Origin: Amphimallon solstitiale
Lineage: Eukaryota; Arthropoda; Insecta; Coleoptera; Scarabaeidae
Length of the DNA stretch: 64,000 nt
NCBI GenBank assembly: GCA_963170755.1
Contig: OY720675.1
Span: 212,559,488-212,623,487 of the forward strand
Direction: 5' to 3'
Shown: positions 17,740 through 30,900 of the stretch, in pieces
How the letters are laid out: each line of letters starts with the position of its first letter
How positions within the stretch are numbered: the first letter of the stretch is position 1
Notes under the pieces: model-generated
Database searches by the model: none
Seen by the model: the letters and a program-made list of their open reading frames with translations, nothing else
What the model was told of the DNA's origin: nothing
Program-made: the position numbers and the translations under genes

Positions 17740-18172
17740 ACAATATGGTGGTATTTGCGAAGGAAAACTTTGAACAAGTTCTATCGCCCTTCCAAAACAT
17801 AAAACAGCGCTATTTGAAAAATCTCCATACTATTCCGGCGCTAAGCTCTTTAATAAGTTACCGTGCGAGATCAGGAGCGTCGGGTCTCTCGCGTCACTTA
17901 AAATGAAAGTTAAGGGCTTCTTAATTGAGCTTACGTTCTATGTAGTTCAAGATTTTTTAAATTTGAATTAAGTTTTATTTAATTTTATAACATTATATTT
18001 GACCCCTTTACTGTCATAATTTGAGTCCCGTTTATTTATTTATTTTATTTCTAAGTTGTTCACAGTTTTTTTTTATATATTGTTATATTTGTGTTTTGGA
18101 TGTGTATTTTTGACAATGTAAATATCTGTCAATCAGATCTATTACAATAAAGAATATTATTATTATTATTAG
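17740..18172 (+). pseudogene. Probable 3' end of a LINE (C-terminal codons, 3' UTR, ATT repeat tail)
   Basis: A frame ending at 17904 encodes NFEQVLSPFQNIKQRYL...ALSSLISYRARSGASGLSRHLK, which has the look of the last residues of a jockey/CR1-type reverse-transcriptase ORF. It is followed by an AT-rich segment, AATAAAG and a (ATT)n tail near 18155-18172. A similar tail in opposite orientation is seen near 37.65 kb. Confidence 0.35.
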
Positions 18173-18190
18173 GTATTATTATTAATTAGC

Positions 18191-18235
18191 GATACGTGGA
18201 CGCGTTTCGATTTACACGAATCTCATCAGCACGCC
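18191..18235 (-). ncRNA. Type I hammerhead ribozyme candidate
   Basis: Minus strand: CTGATGA (18223-18229), stem II GATT/AATC with a 6-base loop, GAAAC (18204-18208), minimal stem III, and the GTC cleavage triplet (18199-18201). The bases before CTGATGA (GCGTG) pair with those after the GTC (CACGT) as stem I. All core bases fit CUGANGA...GAAA...GUH. The context suggests a Penelope-like or retrozyme fragment. Confidence 0.72.
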
Positions 18236-18237
18236 GT

Positions 18238-19546
18238 ACGCTGTTCTCAATGAATCGTCTATATACGATAACATATGATATTGTCATTGCGAACAGCATC
18301 TCGCTAATTAGCAGTGACAATATGTTTTTCTAATTAATTAATTTAACAGGAGTAGCTGTGAGAAGAAAAATCACTTTACCTGCAGATAAATTAGTACTTT
18401 GTGATTTGTACATGTCTGTAGAAACGAAGTGAAAATAAAATAATGTGTGTTGTACATATAAATATATTTTTAAAATACTTCAAATCATTCGTGAAAATCA
18501 TATAGTTACGAGTAAAAAGTATGTTTTGCAAATAATTCCAACCACGTACGTAGCGTATTATCAAAGCGCGCATTTATGATTAAAACGTCATTTAGCTTTG
18601 AGATCCGTGCACATAAGAGCAGCGAAAACTGAATTACTTTATCTCGTTTTGCAGGGAGGCGCTCCACGAAAGACGACATATCCATCAACATCAACATCCA
18701 CTGGAAGCGTAGTGAGTAAGTAACGTTTTCCTTATTAAGTCTCCGGGCCTGCTCTTCGCCTGTAAGCAAACAACGTCGCTTTACGCTTATACCCAGTCGA
18801 CCAAGGCATTCATCAATCCTTAGAGTTACCCATCTATCTAAACACCGAGTTTGCTATTCAGTCTCTTGTAACTCTAACGGCGGCAGCGGCAAGAAAACCG
18901 TTTCGTTGGATGCTGAATCGTAATTTATCTCCTTGCCTTTATGTGCTCATTAATGCGTCACATAATGCCACCACTACCACTGATACTACCTGGTAGCGCG
19001 CGTCTATCTCTCGAGTAGGTACTTTGCTGAATTGACTAGTTCACAGTAAAGGAACGACCTGGCATGCCGATATATCGGTAGATGATGATATCTACGGCAA
19101 GATATGTACGGACTGGTCTATCAGACGTGGTTGTCGCATGACAGATTATCATTACAACTGCTTAATCTATATTGCTTACTTGTTATTTTGAAGCTTCACT
19201 ATAATAGAAGCGAACAAACGAGAAATTACTGCATAATTTATGTAACGAAGACTATGAAGAATATGAACTATAACTTATATAGGTACATATATGTCATTTA
19301 ACTTGCCTGACGTCAAAGCGTATAAATATGGTATTATATGTTGGGCATTTGTGAAAACACTTCTGTTGAAATGGGGAAAATATCTTACTTTATTTTAACT
19401 AAAAATTGCTTATTAACTAGATGTGTATTTCACACCATCAGTAATAGCTCTGACTAAACGTCTTAATTTGATTCATATTAACAAGGTATACAGAAACACA
19501 TACACATACATACACATATAGAGGGTAGGAACGAAAATGTATAACC
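18238..19546. other. Unassigned DNA, slightly less AT-rich
   Basis: No gene is supported. A copy of the ATATTGTCATTGC sequence seen near 17711 recurs at about 18279 and inverted near 18312-18325. A 57-base segment at 18656-18712 is bounded by TTTTGCAG and GTGAGT and is open in one frame, so it could be a small exon, but nothing else supports it. Confidence 0.35.
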
Positions 19547-21330
19547 TTAAGGCTGTGTTCCCAATTATAGAAACTCGGATTTCAAAGAGGCGTGTCCTGT
19601 ATTTCTCCGATTTTTGTACACCGACGTACGTTTTGGACCGTCATGCTAATCGAAAGTGGTGCGAAAGAGATGAAATATCTATGTTAAATTGCAGCCCCAA
19701 AGGCACTCTGATTTATGAGTATACCGTGCGTTTGATTTGTTAAATCGATACTAGACATGTGTCACTTAAATCAACGTGGACTGTTGTATAACCATAAAAA
19801 TGTTGGGACGCAATACAATACAGGCTATTTCAGGTACCAGATAAAATTATTATTCTTCACCCAAAATATTGCAAGAAATATTTCTTGGCGTTAGTAAGTA
19901 AATTATTACTTAAAAAAATTAATCACAAAATTCTAAGTATAATATATATTTATTTAGATAATATAAAAAAAATATAATACAGCTTAGTTTCAATACAAAA
20001 CACACGTACTTCTTATCCTTAGTATGTAAATTATTATATAAAAAATTAACAAAAAATGTATATAAATTCATAAAATTACGTTGCAATATATCTGGTCTAC
20101 CCAATTAAATTAAACTAAAACAACAATATGAATTAAAAGACACTACAGCTGTTTCGCTACACAGTAGCTTTTTCAAGCGATAAGTATAAACTAATATTAC
20201 ATACAAACTTCTACCTTTATATCAAGTGTTACCCCCATATTGGATTATGACAAATATTACCGTAATTGCTATTTGTGATCTTTAACCATACATAATTTGA
20301 GCAAAGTACAAATTTACTAAAGTAACCATAAACACTTAGGGAAAATCTTTATTTTAATTGTCTAATTTATCATTTATTAGAAAAGAACCACGGATTTAAT
20401 TTACAATTTTATATTCTCCACGAAGAAAATAAAAGCAAAAAACTATTAACAAATTAAATTAACAAACTAAAACATTCAGAATTATTATTAAATGATAAAT
20501 TAGACTAATTTGTCACCGTTGTTAAATCTGTTTAGACAATAAAAATAAAGGTTTTCCCTAAGTAAATAATTAGGTAGTGTTAAAGATCACAAATAGCAAT
20601 TACGGTAATATTTGTCAGTAATCCAATATAGGGTTAACACTTGATATAAAGGTAGAAGTTTGTATGTAATATTAGTTTATACTTATCCCTTGAAATAGCT
20701 ATTGTGTAGCGAAACAGCTATAGTGTCTTTTAATAAATTAATGTAAATCTCAAAACTTCATAATGTTGTTTTATTATAATTTAATTGGTTATCATGGATT
20801 TACATCAAGTAAAGCTCGAAACAATTCAAAATTTTTAATCTGGTCTAAACACCCAAGGAATGGGGATCGTAAAACCCTTATCTTTATGCCTCTGTTAGAG
20901 TATTCAGAACCGATAAATCTCGTCTGGCGAAACTCCGCCTGCTAGCCGAAACCGTACCACGTTTCACTTTAACATTTCTCCAACAATTAGTCTTGCAGAA
21001 TGTATTCTATTTTCCAAATCACAAGTTTAATTAAGAAAATATTTTTTCAACTCTTTGAAGGACGTGGTCAGAATATCTTTTAAATTATTGTGTTATCGTT
21101 AATTTTCGGATATTTTTCTAATTTAAGTTTTTATTTATTTTTCTACATATATTTTCGGAAAAGGACTATGCTATGATATTTCTTTTATTTTTTTAAGTAA
21201 TTCAAAAAAATAATTGTTTAAATATTTCAAAAAATAAAGTCAGGATTTGGAAGAAACTAATTGAGGTAGTGAGCACTCCCGCTTAAGACTGTGTTCCCAG
21301 TTTGAAAGCGAGAATTGTAAACTGCAGCCG
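19547..21330. repeat. Left direct repeat of a MULE-type element, split by an insertion
   Basis: 19547-19790 and about 20858-21290 resemble 22640-22860 and 22858-23292 respectively (for example CCGTGCGTTTGATTTGTTAA, ATCAACGTGGACTGT and AGAACCGATAAAT occur in both). The two halves are contiguous in the right copy but separated here by about 1,065 bp. The copies are clearly diverged. Confidence 0.7.
19791..20857. mobile_element. Foldback element inserted into the MULE repeat
   Basis: Long imperfect inverted arms, about 20100-20470 and 20490-20790, pair around a short centre. Both arms include a GCTGTTTCGCTACACARTAGC segment; read outwards this is a stem-loop followed by GAAAC and, further on, GTGTC, like a hammerhead that has lost its CUGANGA box. 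Its ends coincide with the break in the flanking repeat, so it is an insertion. No coding capacity was seen. Confidence 0.6.
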
Positions 21331-21350
21331 CGCTTCAGAAGGGTTAATCC

Positions 21351-22402
21351 TTGAGATGTAAATTGCAACCGGTGGTCAGTTTTGAAGCACAGGTAGATAT
21401 GAAAATTGCATTGGGTGGATTACGAACCCCTGGTAAGCAGGTAATGATAATATACTGTTATATTAATTTAAATATATACAATTCAGGAAGAAAAGTATAT
21501 TCTCCTTTACCGCAATGCATTGATGACGTGTTTTCCTCACGACATTCTATAGACCTGAAAACAAATACCGGTCCAAACTTTTTATGCCATAACCACCCTG
21601 TGAAGCAGATCGTAATATTTACTTGTTTGAGCAATTTAAATTTTTTATGCAACGTCGATACGGTGTACGCAGATGATACATTTATATATTGTATACAATT
21701 TTTCAAACAACTGTTAACATTGCATTCGTTCAAAAATGGCCATTATGTACCGCTTGTTTTTGTACTTTTGAAACACAAACTTTCTAGTACGTACGAAGAG
21801 TGCTTTGAAACGTTAAAACATTTGTGTGTCACATTAAAATTAGATCCAAAGAAAATCACAATTGGCTTCGAAATTTCTATTCATAAGAGTGTAATTAATT
21901 GTTGGCCAAACTCGCAAATTATAGGATGGCGATTTCTTCTCTCCCAGGCATGGTGGAGGAAAATTCAATGTTTGGGATTGGCAACTAAATATTAAAAAAA
22001 TCCAATATCGGAAAATAGTTAAAGTACACATTTGGAATGCAGTTCTTAAATTCAGATGAAGTTGGAGTTTTTTGTCTTTGAAAATTGTTTGAAATTCACC
22101 CTGAAGACCTAAGAGTTGTCAAATACGCCGATTATTTAGCAGAAACCTATATATCTGAAAATTCTGTATTTCCGCCAGAAACCTGGGCATCACTTTACTA
22201 TAGTATGGCAAGAACTACCAATACTTGTGAGTCTTTTCACTCACATTTTAATCAAAGCTTTTATAATTCCCACCTTTCATTATATTTATTTGTTGAGACA
22301 TTGTCACAATTTCAGATTGATACGTATGTTAAAATGAATAGTGTTAATTCTAAAATTATAATGAACCCGAATACACGAAAACATCAAGATTTTTTAAAAT
22401 GA
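21351..22402 (+). pseudogene. MULE-type transposase relic
   Basis: The frame at 21351-21995 has YADDTF (first catalytic Asp region), LHSFKNGHYVPLVFVLLKHK, a KKITIGFEISIHKSV segment and FLLSQAWWRKIQCLGL, the order seen in insect MULE transposases. A middle piece in another frame (KYTFGMQFLNSDEVGVF, about 22019-22078) links to 22085-22402, which encodes YADYLAETYISEN...PPETWASLYYS...RTTNTCESFHSHFNQSFY, the MULE C-terminal region. At least two frameshifts separate the pieces, the family DFE is GFE here, and the usual C..H of the zinc-like CxxH is changed. It is dead. It lies between the two long direct repeats. Confidence 0.78.
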
Positions 22403-22639
22403 ATATTAGAATTTTTAAGTCAGAATATAATAAGTATATTACAATTTGTTCAGATTGTTTGTAACTATTATGGTGTGTATTTTTTCTGTGTTTACCAATA
22501 ATTGCTTCTAATAAAGGTTGTGCTTCCTGGTGTGACAAGGGTTACTGTCGAATCTGACCGACTCTGACCATAGCTGCAATTTACAACATTTCATTTCTGC
22601 ACCTTCCTAACATTAAGGATTATCTGATAACCGCTGCTG

Positions 22640-23292
22640 CAGTTTACATGCGACCTTAGAAAGAACTTCGATTTTAAGTAGAGGGGTGCTATATTTCTCT
22701 CTATTTTGGAAGGTCATGCTAATCCCAGGTGGTGTGAAAAAGGTGGAATATTCATGTTTAGTTGCAGCAGTAAGCCACCCTGATTTACGCGTGCACCGTG
22801 CGTTTGATTTGTTAAAATGACAATAAGCATATGTCATTCAAATCAACGTGGACTGTGAATGGGGGATCGTAAAACTCTTATATATCTATGTATGTACCTC
22901 TGTTAGATGTCTCAGAACCGATAAATATCGTATGGCGAAACTCCGTCTGCTAGCCGAAACTGTACCGTGTTTCACTTTAAAGTTACTCCAACAATTAATC
23001 TTGCAGTAGTAATTATTTTCCAAATCACAGGTTTAATTGAGAAAATAATTTTTCGACTCTTTCAAGGACGTAATTAGAATATCTTTTAAATTATGGTAGT
23101 GTCGTTAATTTTTGGATATATTACAAATTTCATTTTATATATTTTTGTGCATATACTTTAGGAAAAAGAACTACGCTATAATATTTTTTTTATTTTTTCA
23201 ATAATTTAAAAAAATAATTGTTTCACTATCTTAAAAAATTAAGTCAGGGTTTGGAAGCAACTGATTGAGGTGGTGGGCACACCTCCTTAAAT
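22640..23292. repeat. Right direct repeat of the MULE-type element
   Basis: Diverged but continuous counterpart of the left repeat (19547-19790 plus 20858-21290). Both repeats end in a TAAAAAATTAAGTCAGG-like sequence followed by TTGAGGTRGTGRGCAC. Confidence 0.7.
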
Positions 23293-24423
23293 GAAAGATA
23301 TTCATGGAATGATCCAAGAGTATAAATGGCTAAACTTAGGAATTATTAGTGAATAACAATCATATATAAAACGGGACAAAGGTTGATATACACCGTGCCA
23401 TTTTATCAGTAGAAAAGTATAAGGCTGTAAGAGTAAATACAACTGTATATTACTGTCGGTATATATGATAAAAGTTTATTATTGAGGGGGGTGATATATC
23501 GCTACTTCACAGGTTATTTTTATATATTTTTGTATATATGACTTCTCACATGTCTGAATTTCTACTACTGTTTTTTTAAATAATTAAACAAAGTGACTGA
23601 AATTTATTGGTGTAGCATATTGACAAAATATAAATAAGTAAGCGAGAAATAAAACAATTGTTTCTCAAAAAATATATAATTACACACTCAATGTACATTT
23701 CGTGTTGTGGCATCATCAGGAGATCTGCAGAAACTTAACTAAAAATCAGTATATTGTAACTACTCCCACACAATATAAATACAAAATAACAGATATTATA
23801 GTAGAAGTGACTCGTCATAACTTACGTAGAAAAACCGATTTTACAATACTAAGATTTAAAAACGGTGAATTTGTTAGTTCTGTTTGGTCATTAAGAATAT
23901 TGCCTGGCTGAAAAAGTAAACTGCCTTTGATAAATAACCTACAACATTCATTTTTTTTACTTTTATCTAAACACCTCTAAATTATCTATAACTGTAAAGT
24001 CCCCACGATAAACACTAAATTAGAATTGGAGGTGGATATCATTGATTTTCTAGCAAATACAACAGCATACTGTCTAAAACTGCATAATAATATCGTTGAA
24101 TATTCTTCATTAATAAAACTCGTTAAAAAACAAAATATAATGAATTACAATTACTCAGTATTACTACAAATATTGAAAGAACATGAGGAAATATATTTGA
24201 ATAAAATTCCAGTACAGCTTGTTTGTTGCGAGGTGTTAAGTCTCTAGAATCAGCTGGACTGGATTCGTATTAATGCTTTGTCGTATCGCAGATTCTTTCA
24301 TATATGTGTACGATGATTATTTAACTAGAAATAGAACATATATCCTATTCTAGCCTAGGTGTTATACAATATTTTATTTAAAAACTAGTAGTCAAACAAA
24401 AATAATGAAAACAGAATTTTTTT
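23293..24423. other. Unassigned AT-rich DNA
   Basis: Short frames at 23702-23911 and 24026-24247 have no recognisable features. No repeat or RNA gene was recognised. Confidence 0.4.
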
Positions 24424-25245
24424 CTAATAGAAGAATATTTTAAAAAATTGTATTAATTAATTGAATATTTGTGTACATAATCAAATATCCATGACAAAAC
24501 AAAGCTCGATAGTTTGATTTTTATAAAAAGACGCCTAGTCCCCACTATATCTAGTATCTGTTGATATTTGAATAGCGTTCTAAAGTGTATTAAAATATTT
24601 GTGGAAAATCACCATTGGTGTATATAAGTAAGTAATAGTAAAAAGACGGGCTTTTTTCATACTAACGACTAGAAATATTTGCAAAGTGTATAGGTCCAGT
24701 GAATCCCGAATTATATGCGAAGAAAAGATATCTGTAAAGAGAAGAAAACCAGAATCTGTACTATATCAATTGTATATATAAAATAATACATAGCCAGTCA
24801 GCAGTCAGAAAAAAAACCAGAAAAATCTAGAAATTACGATGATGTAAAATTCAGTTCATCAGCATTTATTGTATCTGCCTTATTACCGTAGCAGCGGAAC
24901 AACACCTAGCCCGTGATGCAGCGACAGCAACCGTACTTCTACAAGGAATTAAACTGCGATCTCGAAGCAGTAAACGACATAATAAATCCACTTTATCATC
25001 TTAAAGATATTTCAAACATTATTCAATAGCATTTCGTTGATATTTATTATATGAATATTTGATTATCATTGAGTCTGTAATTTGTAAAAAAATCTTTATT
25101 AAAATATTATAGTTATTTTTTGGGTTTAAAATCACATTTAAAATCAATCGATTATCAATTATAATACAAATTATAAAAGAGATTCAATATGAATAAACCA
25201 GTAATAGTTTATTTATTTACACTTCAAACATATTTAAGACATTAT

Positions 25246-25264
25246 TGGTGCCCAACGTGGGGCA
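25246..25264 (+). promoter_or_regulatory. Retroelement primer-binding-site-like sequence
   Basis: TGGTGCCCAACGTGGGGC starts with TGG and reads like the complement of a tRNA 3' end (ending CCA), as seen next to the 5' LTR of LTR retroelements. No gag or pol follows, so this would be a solo or truncated LTR element. The same sequence recurs at 28486 in the duplicate. Confidence 0.4.
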
Positions 25265-26308
25265 TTATTATTTATTGACAGTATTATTTTTTTATATTTC
25301 ATTACTTAAATTATATTTAAATTAATTTAAATTTCTCCTAAGGGAAGCCTATTTATAACAATATATGTACATTCTTAGCCATATTAACTCCAATTGTACA
25401 ACTTGAAGCAATTGGTATTCAAGATTTCCAACTGCCATCCTACAAATGCATAGTACACAACCAGAGCTACAGGTTAGGATAAAGAGGAAATTGCAACATT
25501 GTGCATGCTTATTTGAATTTCAATTTAATTTAACTAGACGGCAGTTCCTCCATGATTACGGTCTTATATTCCTATCCGTTCGTATGCAGTTTTTCGACGG
25601 TGATTATGATACCTGTGTGTTCTCATTCAACCAGGACATGAATGGAAACCACTGCAGCATACAGAGCGCCTCTCTATACACGCTCGCGTTTCGTGCCATC
25701 TTGTTAGTTTGCGTAATTTAATTTTCAGCGTAGTGTTCCGATTTAATCAGGTTAGGATGAAAACAACGGGAAGTATTTTTATTAAATTGCTTTGTAAAAA
25801 TTCACCGCTGAAGAACGCCTCAGCTGACCTGACCTCTGTCAGACATAATATTTGCGGAAAAAAGCGTCCGTACTTTTTTGCTCTTTTTCCCATTTCTCTT
25901 CACTGAAATTTCTTTTTTTTTTCAAGCAGTCATTTAAAATATTTTCTGGTTGTCATATAACTGCTCCTAATATAAATGTGTCATGTTTTGTTTACGTTTC
26001 GTTTAGAAATTCATATTTTTTTGTTTACTTTCATGAAATGGATGCAAATACAACAAACATATTTATTTAGTCAGCTACATGTTTATTCACAATTTATACC
26101 TATAATAATAATGTTAATTATAATTTTTATTTTATTTGTAATTTGCAAATTTTAGAAAATCGAAACAATGTCACAAGAAGAACTAAAAAATTGAGAGTAA
26201 GTATTATATCAACAAAAAAACATTAACAGTGTACGTTTCTACATATATTAAGAGCACTTTTATTTCATGTTTATTTCTGTCATTACAATTAGTAATGTTA
26301 CTAATTGT

Positions 26309-26361
26309 ACAGGGTTTCAAGTCGCCATGTCAATGTTGACATGGCGACTTGTTGACCCTGT
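26309..26361. repeat. Short palindrome with ACAGGGT ends
   Basis: CAAGTCGCCATGTCAA and its inverse flank a 2-base centre, bounded by ACAGGGT and ACCCTGT. It looks like a minimal MITE with Tc1/mariner-type ends. A duplicate lies at 29549-29601. Confidence 0.7.
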
Positions 26362-27663
26362 ATATTCGTATTGTTCTCATATCAATTAGTTGCATTAGAA
26401 TAACTTTTCCGTCGTTTTTTTAATTTGTTTTAAATTCTGAGTGTTTTTCTAGCTCAACCTTCGTAAAGTGTGTATCTTTGGCTGCCAAATTTAGCTCTAC
26501 AATTAAGACGTTTTATTGTGAATTTAGACACAATATTAGTTTAAATTTTAGAGAATTTTTGCATTACTTACCTGAGAATAAATCTCGTTCGCATAGAATA
26601 TATTTTCTTGTGCAGATGTTTTCAGTTTATTTCCAGCAGTTTCAGCAGTGCAAATTTACATATAATTTTTATTATTATTTTTATTATTATTATTATTATT
26701 TATGTTATTTATGAATAAGATTAAAATGATTTAGAATTATAGGACATATATAATTTGACAACGGTTTTACAAATACATATTATTTTGCAATTTTAAACGA
26801 CGAATTTCTTACAATTATGATGTTTAAAAACCTATTTTCTGCTTTTCCCTCTCTTCTTTCCCTTCGTGTTGTTTATTAATAATACTCATTAAGTTTCTTA
26901 ACTTTTACAATAGAAATATATGTGGTATTAATTCACATGATTCATTGATTAGTTTATTTTGATATTCTGAAAAGTCATCACAATAATCCTTATGATTAAT
27001 ATTCAACATCCATTGATATCTTCTACTGCTACCTTGTTTGTTCTAAAATATCATACATAGAATGCGATATAGCAACTCCGAGCAAAATACCAAAGAGGCA
27101 GAAAGTATGATGCCACCACGATAAGTAACCTTCTATAAAAAAAATTATCAGAAACTAAATCAAAATATCTGAAGAGATGATTGTCTATTTAATTATTGCC
27201 AGCTCATACGACACTTATGGTCTTACCTTACACTCTTCCCAGGGGTCGGTGTTAAATATGATCAGACGGTACCGCCTCCAGCTGCAGTCGGAAATGCGCA
27301 GATTCGAAACACAGTTCAAGTCGAAGGTTATAGGTTGTCAGGGCGCCAGTCCGAAGTATTATACTGTCTACCAACCTGATACTTTAAACTCCGGGCAAAG
27401 TTCAATATTTAAACCTCAGGTAAAATGATTAGCAAAACCAAACACATGCACATTCAGATTTAATACCAAAATTTATTACATTTACTAAATACTAACATTC
27501 CCACACAAACAGGTCGCAAACAAGGAAAAAAACAATGCGCTACAATGATATAAATACAGTAAGTATGAAATAGTCCTGGTCAAATTTAGCCAAACAAAAC
27601 CAAATTGAATAATAAGTTGTAGTACATAAGGCTTTACCTTGATTTAAAAAAAACAACTTAACG

Positions 27664-30600
27664 CTAATAGAAGAATATTTTAAAAAATTGTATTAATTAA
27701 TTGAATATTTGTGTACATAATCAAATATCCATGACAAAACAAAGCTCGATAGTTTGATTTTTATAAAAAGACGCCTAGTCCCCACTATATCTAGTATCTG
27801 TTGATATTTGAATAGCGTTCTAAAGTGTATTAAAATATTTGTGGAAAATCACCATTGGTGTATATAAGTAAGTAATAGTAAAAAGACGGGCTTTTTTCAT
27901 ACTAACGACTAGAAATATTTGCAAAGTGTATAGGTCCAGTGAATCCCGAATTATATGCGAAGAAAAGATATCTGTAAAGAGAAGAAAACCAGAATCTGTA
28001 CTATATCAATTGTATATATAAAATAATACATAGCCAGTCAGCAGTCAGAAAAAAAACCAGAAAAATCTAGAAATTACGATGATGTAAAATTCAGTTCATC
28101 AGCATTTATTGTATCTGCCTTATTACCGTAGCAGCGGAACAACACCTAGCCCGTGATGCAGCGACAGCAACCGTACTTCTACAAGGAATTAAACTGCGAT
28201 CTCGAAGCAGTAAACGACATAATAAATCCACTTTATCATCTTAAAGATATTTCAAACATTATTCAATAGCATTTCGTTGATATTTATTATATGAATATTT
28301 GATTATCATTGAGTCTGTAATTTGTAAAAAAATCTTTATTAAAATATTATAGTTATTTTTTGGGTTTAAAATCACATTTAAAATCAATCGATTATCAATT
28401 ATAATACAAATTATAAAAGAGATTCAATATGAATAAACCAGTAATAGTTTATTTATTTACACTTCAAACATATTTAAGACATTATTGGTGCCCAACGTGG
28501 GGCATTATTATTTATTGACAGTATTATTTTTTTATATTTCATTACTTAAATTATATTTAAATTAATTTAAATTTCTCCTAAGGGAAGCCTATTTATAACA
28601 ATATATGTACATTCTTAGCCATATTAACTCCAATTGTACAACTTGAAGCAATTGGTATTCAAGATTTCCAACTGCCATCCTACAAATGCATAGTACACAA
28701 CCAGAGCTACAGGTTAGGATAAAGAGGAAATTGCAACATTGTGCATGCTTATTTGAATTTCAATTTAATTTAACTAGACGGCAGTTCCTCCATGATTACG
28801 GTCTTATATTCCTATCCGTTCGTATGCAGTTTTTCGACGGTGATTATGATACCTGTGTGTTCTCATTCAACCAGGACATGAATGGAAACCACTGCAGCAT
28901 ACAGAGCGCCTCTCTATACACGCTCGCGTTTCGTGCCATCTTGTTAGTTTGCGTAATTTAATTTTCAGCGTAGTGTTCCGATTTAATCAGGTTAGGATGA
29001 AAACAACGGGAAGTATTTTTATTAAATTGCTTTGTAAAAATTCACCGCTGAAGAACGCCTCAGCTGACCTGACCTCTGTCAGACATAATATTTGCGGAAA
29101 AAAGCGTCCGTACTTTTTTGCTCTTTTTCCCATTTCTCTTCACTGAAATTTCTTTTTTTTTTCAAGCAGTCATTTAAAATATTTTCTGGTTGTCATATAA
29201 CTGCTCCTAATATAAATGTGTCATGTTTTGTTTACGTTTCGTTTAGAAATTCATATTTTTTTGTTTACTTTCATGAAATGGATGCAAATACAACAAACAT
29301 ATTTATTTAGTCAGCTACATGTTTATTCACAATTTATACCTATAATAATAATGTTAATTATAATTTTTATTTTATTTGTAATTTGCAAATTTTAGAAAAT
29401 CGAAACAATGTCACAAGAAGAACTAAAAAATTGAGAGTAAGTATTATATCAACAAAAAAACATTAACAGTGTACGTTTCTACATATATTAAGAGCACTTT
29501 TATTTCATGTTTATTTCTGTCATTACAATTAGTAATGTTACTAATTGTACAGGGTTTCAAGTCGCCATGTCAATGTTGACATGGCGACTTGTTGACCCTG
29601 TATATTCGTATTGTTCTCATATCAATTAGTTGCATTAGAATAACTTTTCCGTCGTTTTTTTAATTTGTTTTAAATTCTGAGTGTTTTTCTAGCTCAACCT
29701 TCGTAAAGTGTGTATCTTTGGCTGCCAAATTTAGCTCTACAATTAAGACGTTTTATTGTGAATTTAGACACAATATTAGTTTAAATTTTAGAGAATTTTT
29801 GCATTACTTACCTGAGAATAAATCTCGTTCGCATAGAATATATTTTCTTGTGCAGATGTTTTCAGTTTATTTCCAGCAGTTTCAGCAGTGCAAATTTACA
29901 TATAATTTTTATTATTATTTTTATTATTATTATTATTATTTATGTTATTTATGAATAAGATTAAAATGATTTAGAATTATAGGACATATATAATTTGACA
30001 ACGGTTTTACAAATACATATTATTTTGCAATTTTAAACGACGAATTTCTTACAATTATGATGTTTAAAAACCTATTTTCTGCTTTTCCCTCTCTTCTTTC
30101 CCTTCGTGTTGTTTATTAATAATACTCATTAAGTTTCTTAACTTTTACAATAGAAATATATGTGGTATTAATTCACATGATTCATTGATTAGTTTATTTT
30201 GATATTCTGAAAAGTCATCACAATAATCCTTATGATTAATATTCAACATCCATTGATATCTTCTACTGCTACCTTGTTTGTTCTAAAATATCATACATAG
30301 AATGCGATATAGCAACTCCGAGCAAAATACCAAAGAGGCAGAAAGTATGATGCCACCACGATAAGTAACCTTCTATAAAAAAAATTATCAGAAACTAAAT
30401 CAAAATATCTGAAGAGATGATTGTCTATTTAATTATTGCCAGCTCATACGACACTTATGGTCTTACCTTACACTCTTCCCAGGGGTCGGTGTTAAATATG
30501 ATCAGACGGTACCGCCTCCAGCTGCAGTCGGAAATGCGCAGATTCGAAACACAGTTCAAGTCGAAGGTTATAGGTTGTCAGGGCGCCAGTCCGAAGTATT

Positions 30601-30900
30601 ATACTGTCTACCAACCTGATACTTTAAACTCCGGGCAAAGTTCAATATTTAAACCTCAGGTAAAATGATTAGCAAAACCAAACACATGCACATTCAGATT
30701 TAATACCAAAATTTATTACATTTACTAAATACTAACATTCCCACACAAACAGGTCGCAAACAAGGAAAAAAACAATGCGCTACAATGATATAAATACAGT
30801 AAGTATGAAATAGTCCTGGTCAAATTTAGCCAAACAAAACCAAATTGAATAATAAGTTGTAGTACATAAGGCTTTACCTTGATTTAAAAAAAACAACTTA
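27664..30900. repeat. 3,237-bp tandem duplication, copy 2
   Basis: Same sequence as 24424-27660, in direct orientation, separated from copy 1 by three bases (ACG, 27661-27663) that belong to neither copy. Confidence 0.95.

Larger units (their letters stand above)
24424..27660. repeat. 3,237-bp tandem duplication, copy 1
   Basis: Line by line this copy reads the same as 27664-30900 (offset 3,240); I saw no difference. It holds small frames without recognisable function, an ATT microsatellite near 26662-26700, a palindrome at about 26309-26361 with ACAGGGT ends, a TATATAAG box near 24620, and a possible primer-binding site at 25246. The frames occur twice only because the DNA is duplicated. 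Confidence 0.95.

Noticed and set aside
18656..18712. 57-base potential host exon with acceptor and donor
   Set aside because: Single short segment, no partner exons or known protein similarity; listed only within the unassigned stretch.
25446..30668. Five small frames present twice at 100% identity, as if a conserved gene cluster
   Set aside because: Identity follows from the 3.2-kb tandem duplication; frames show no motifs and tolerate no evidence of coding.
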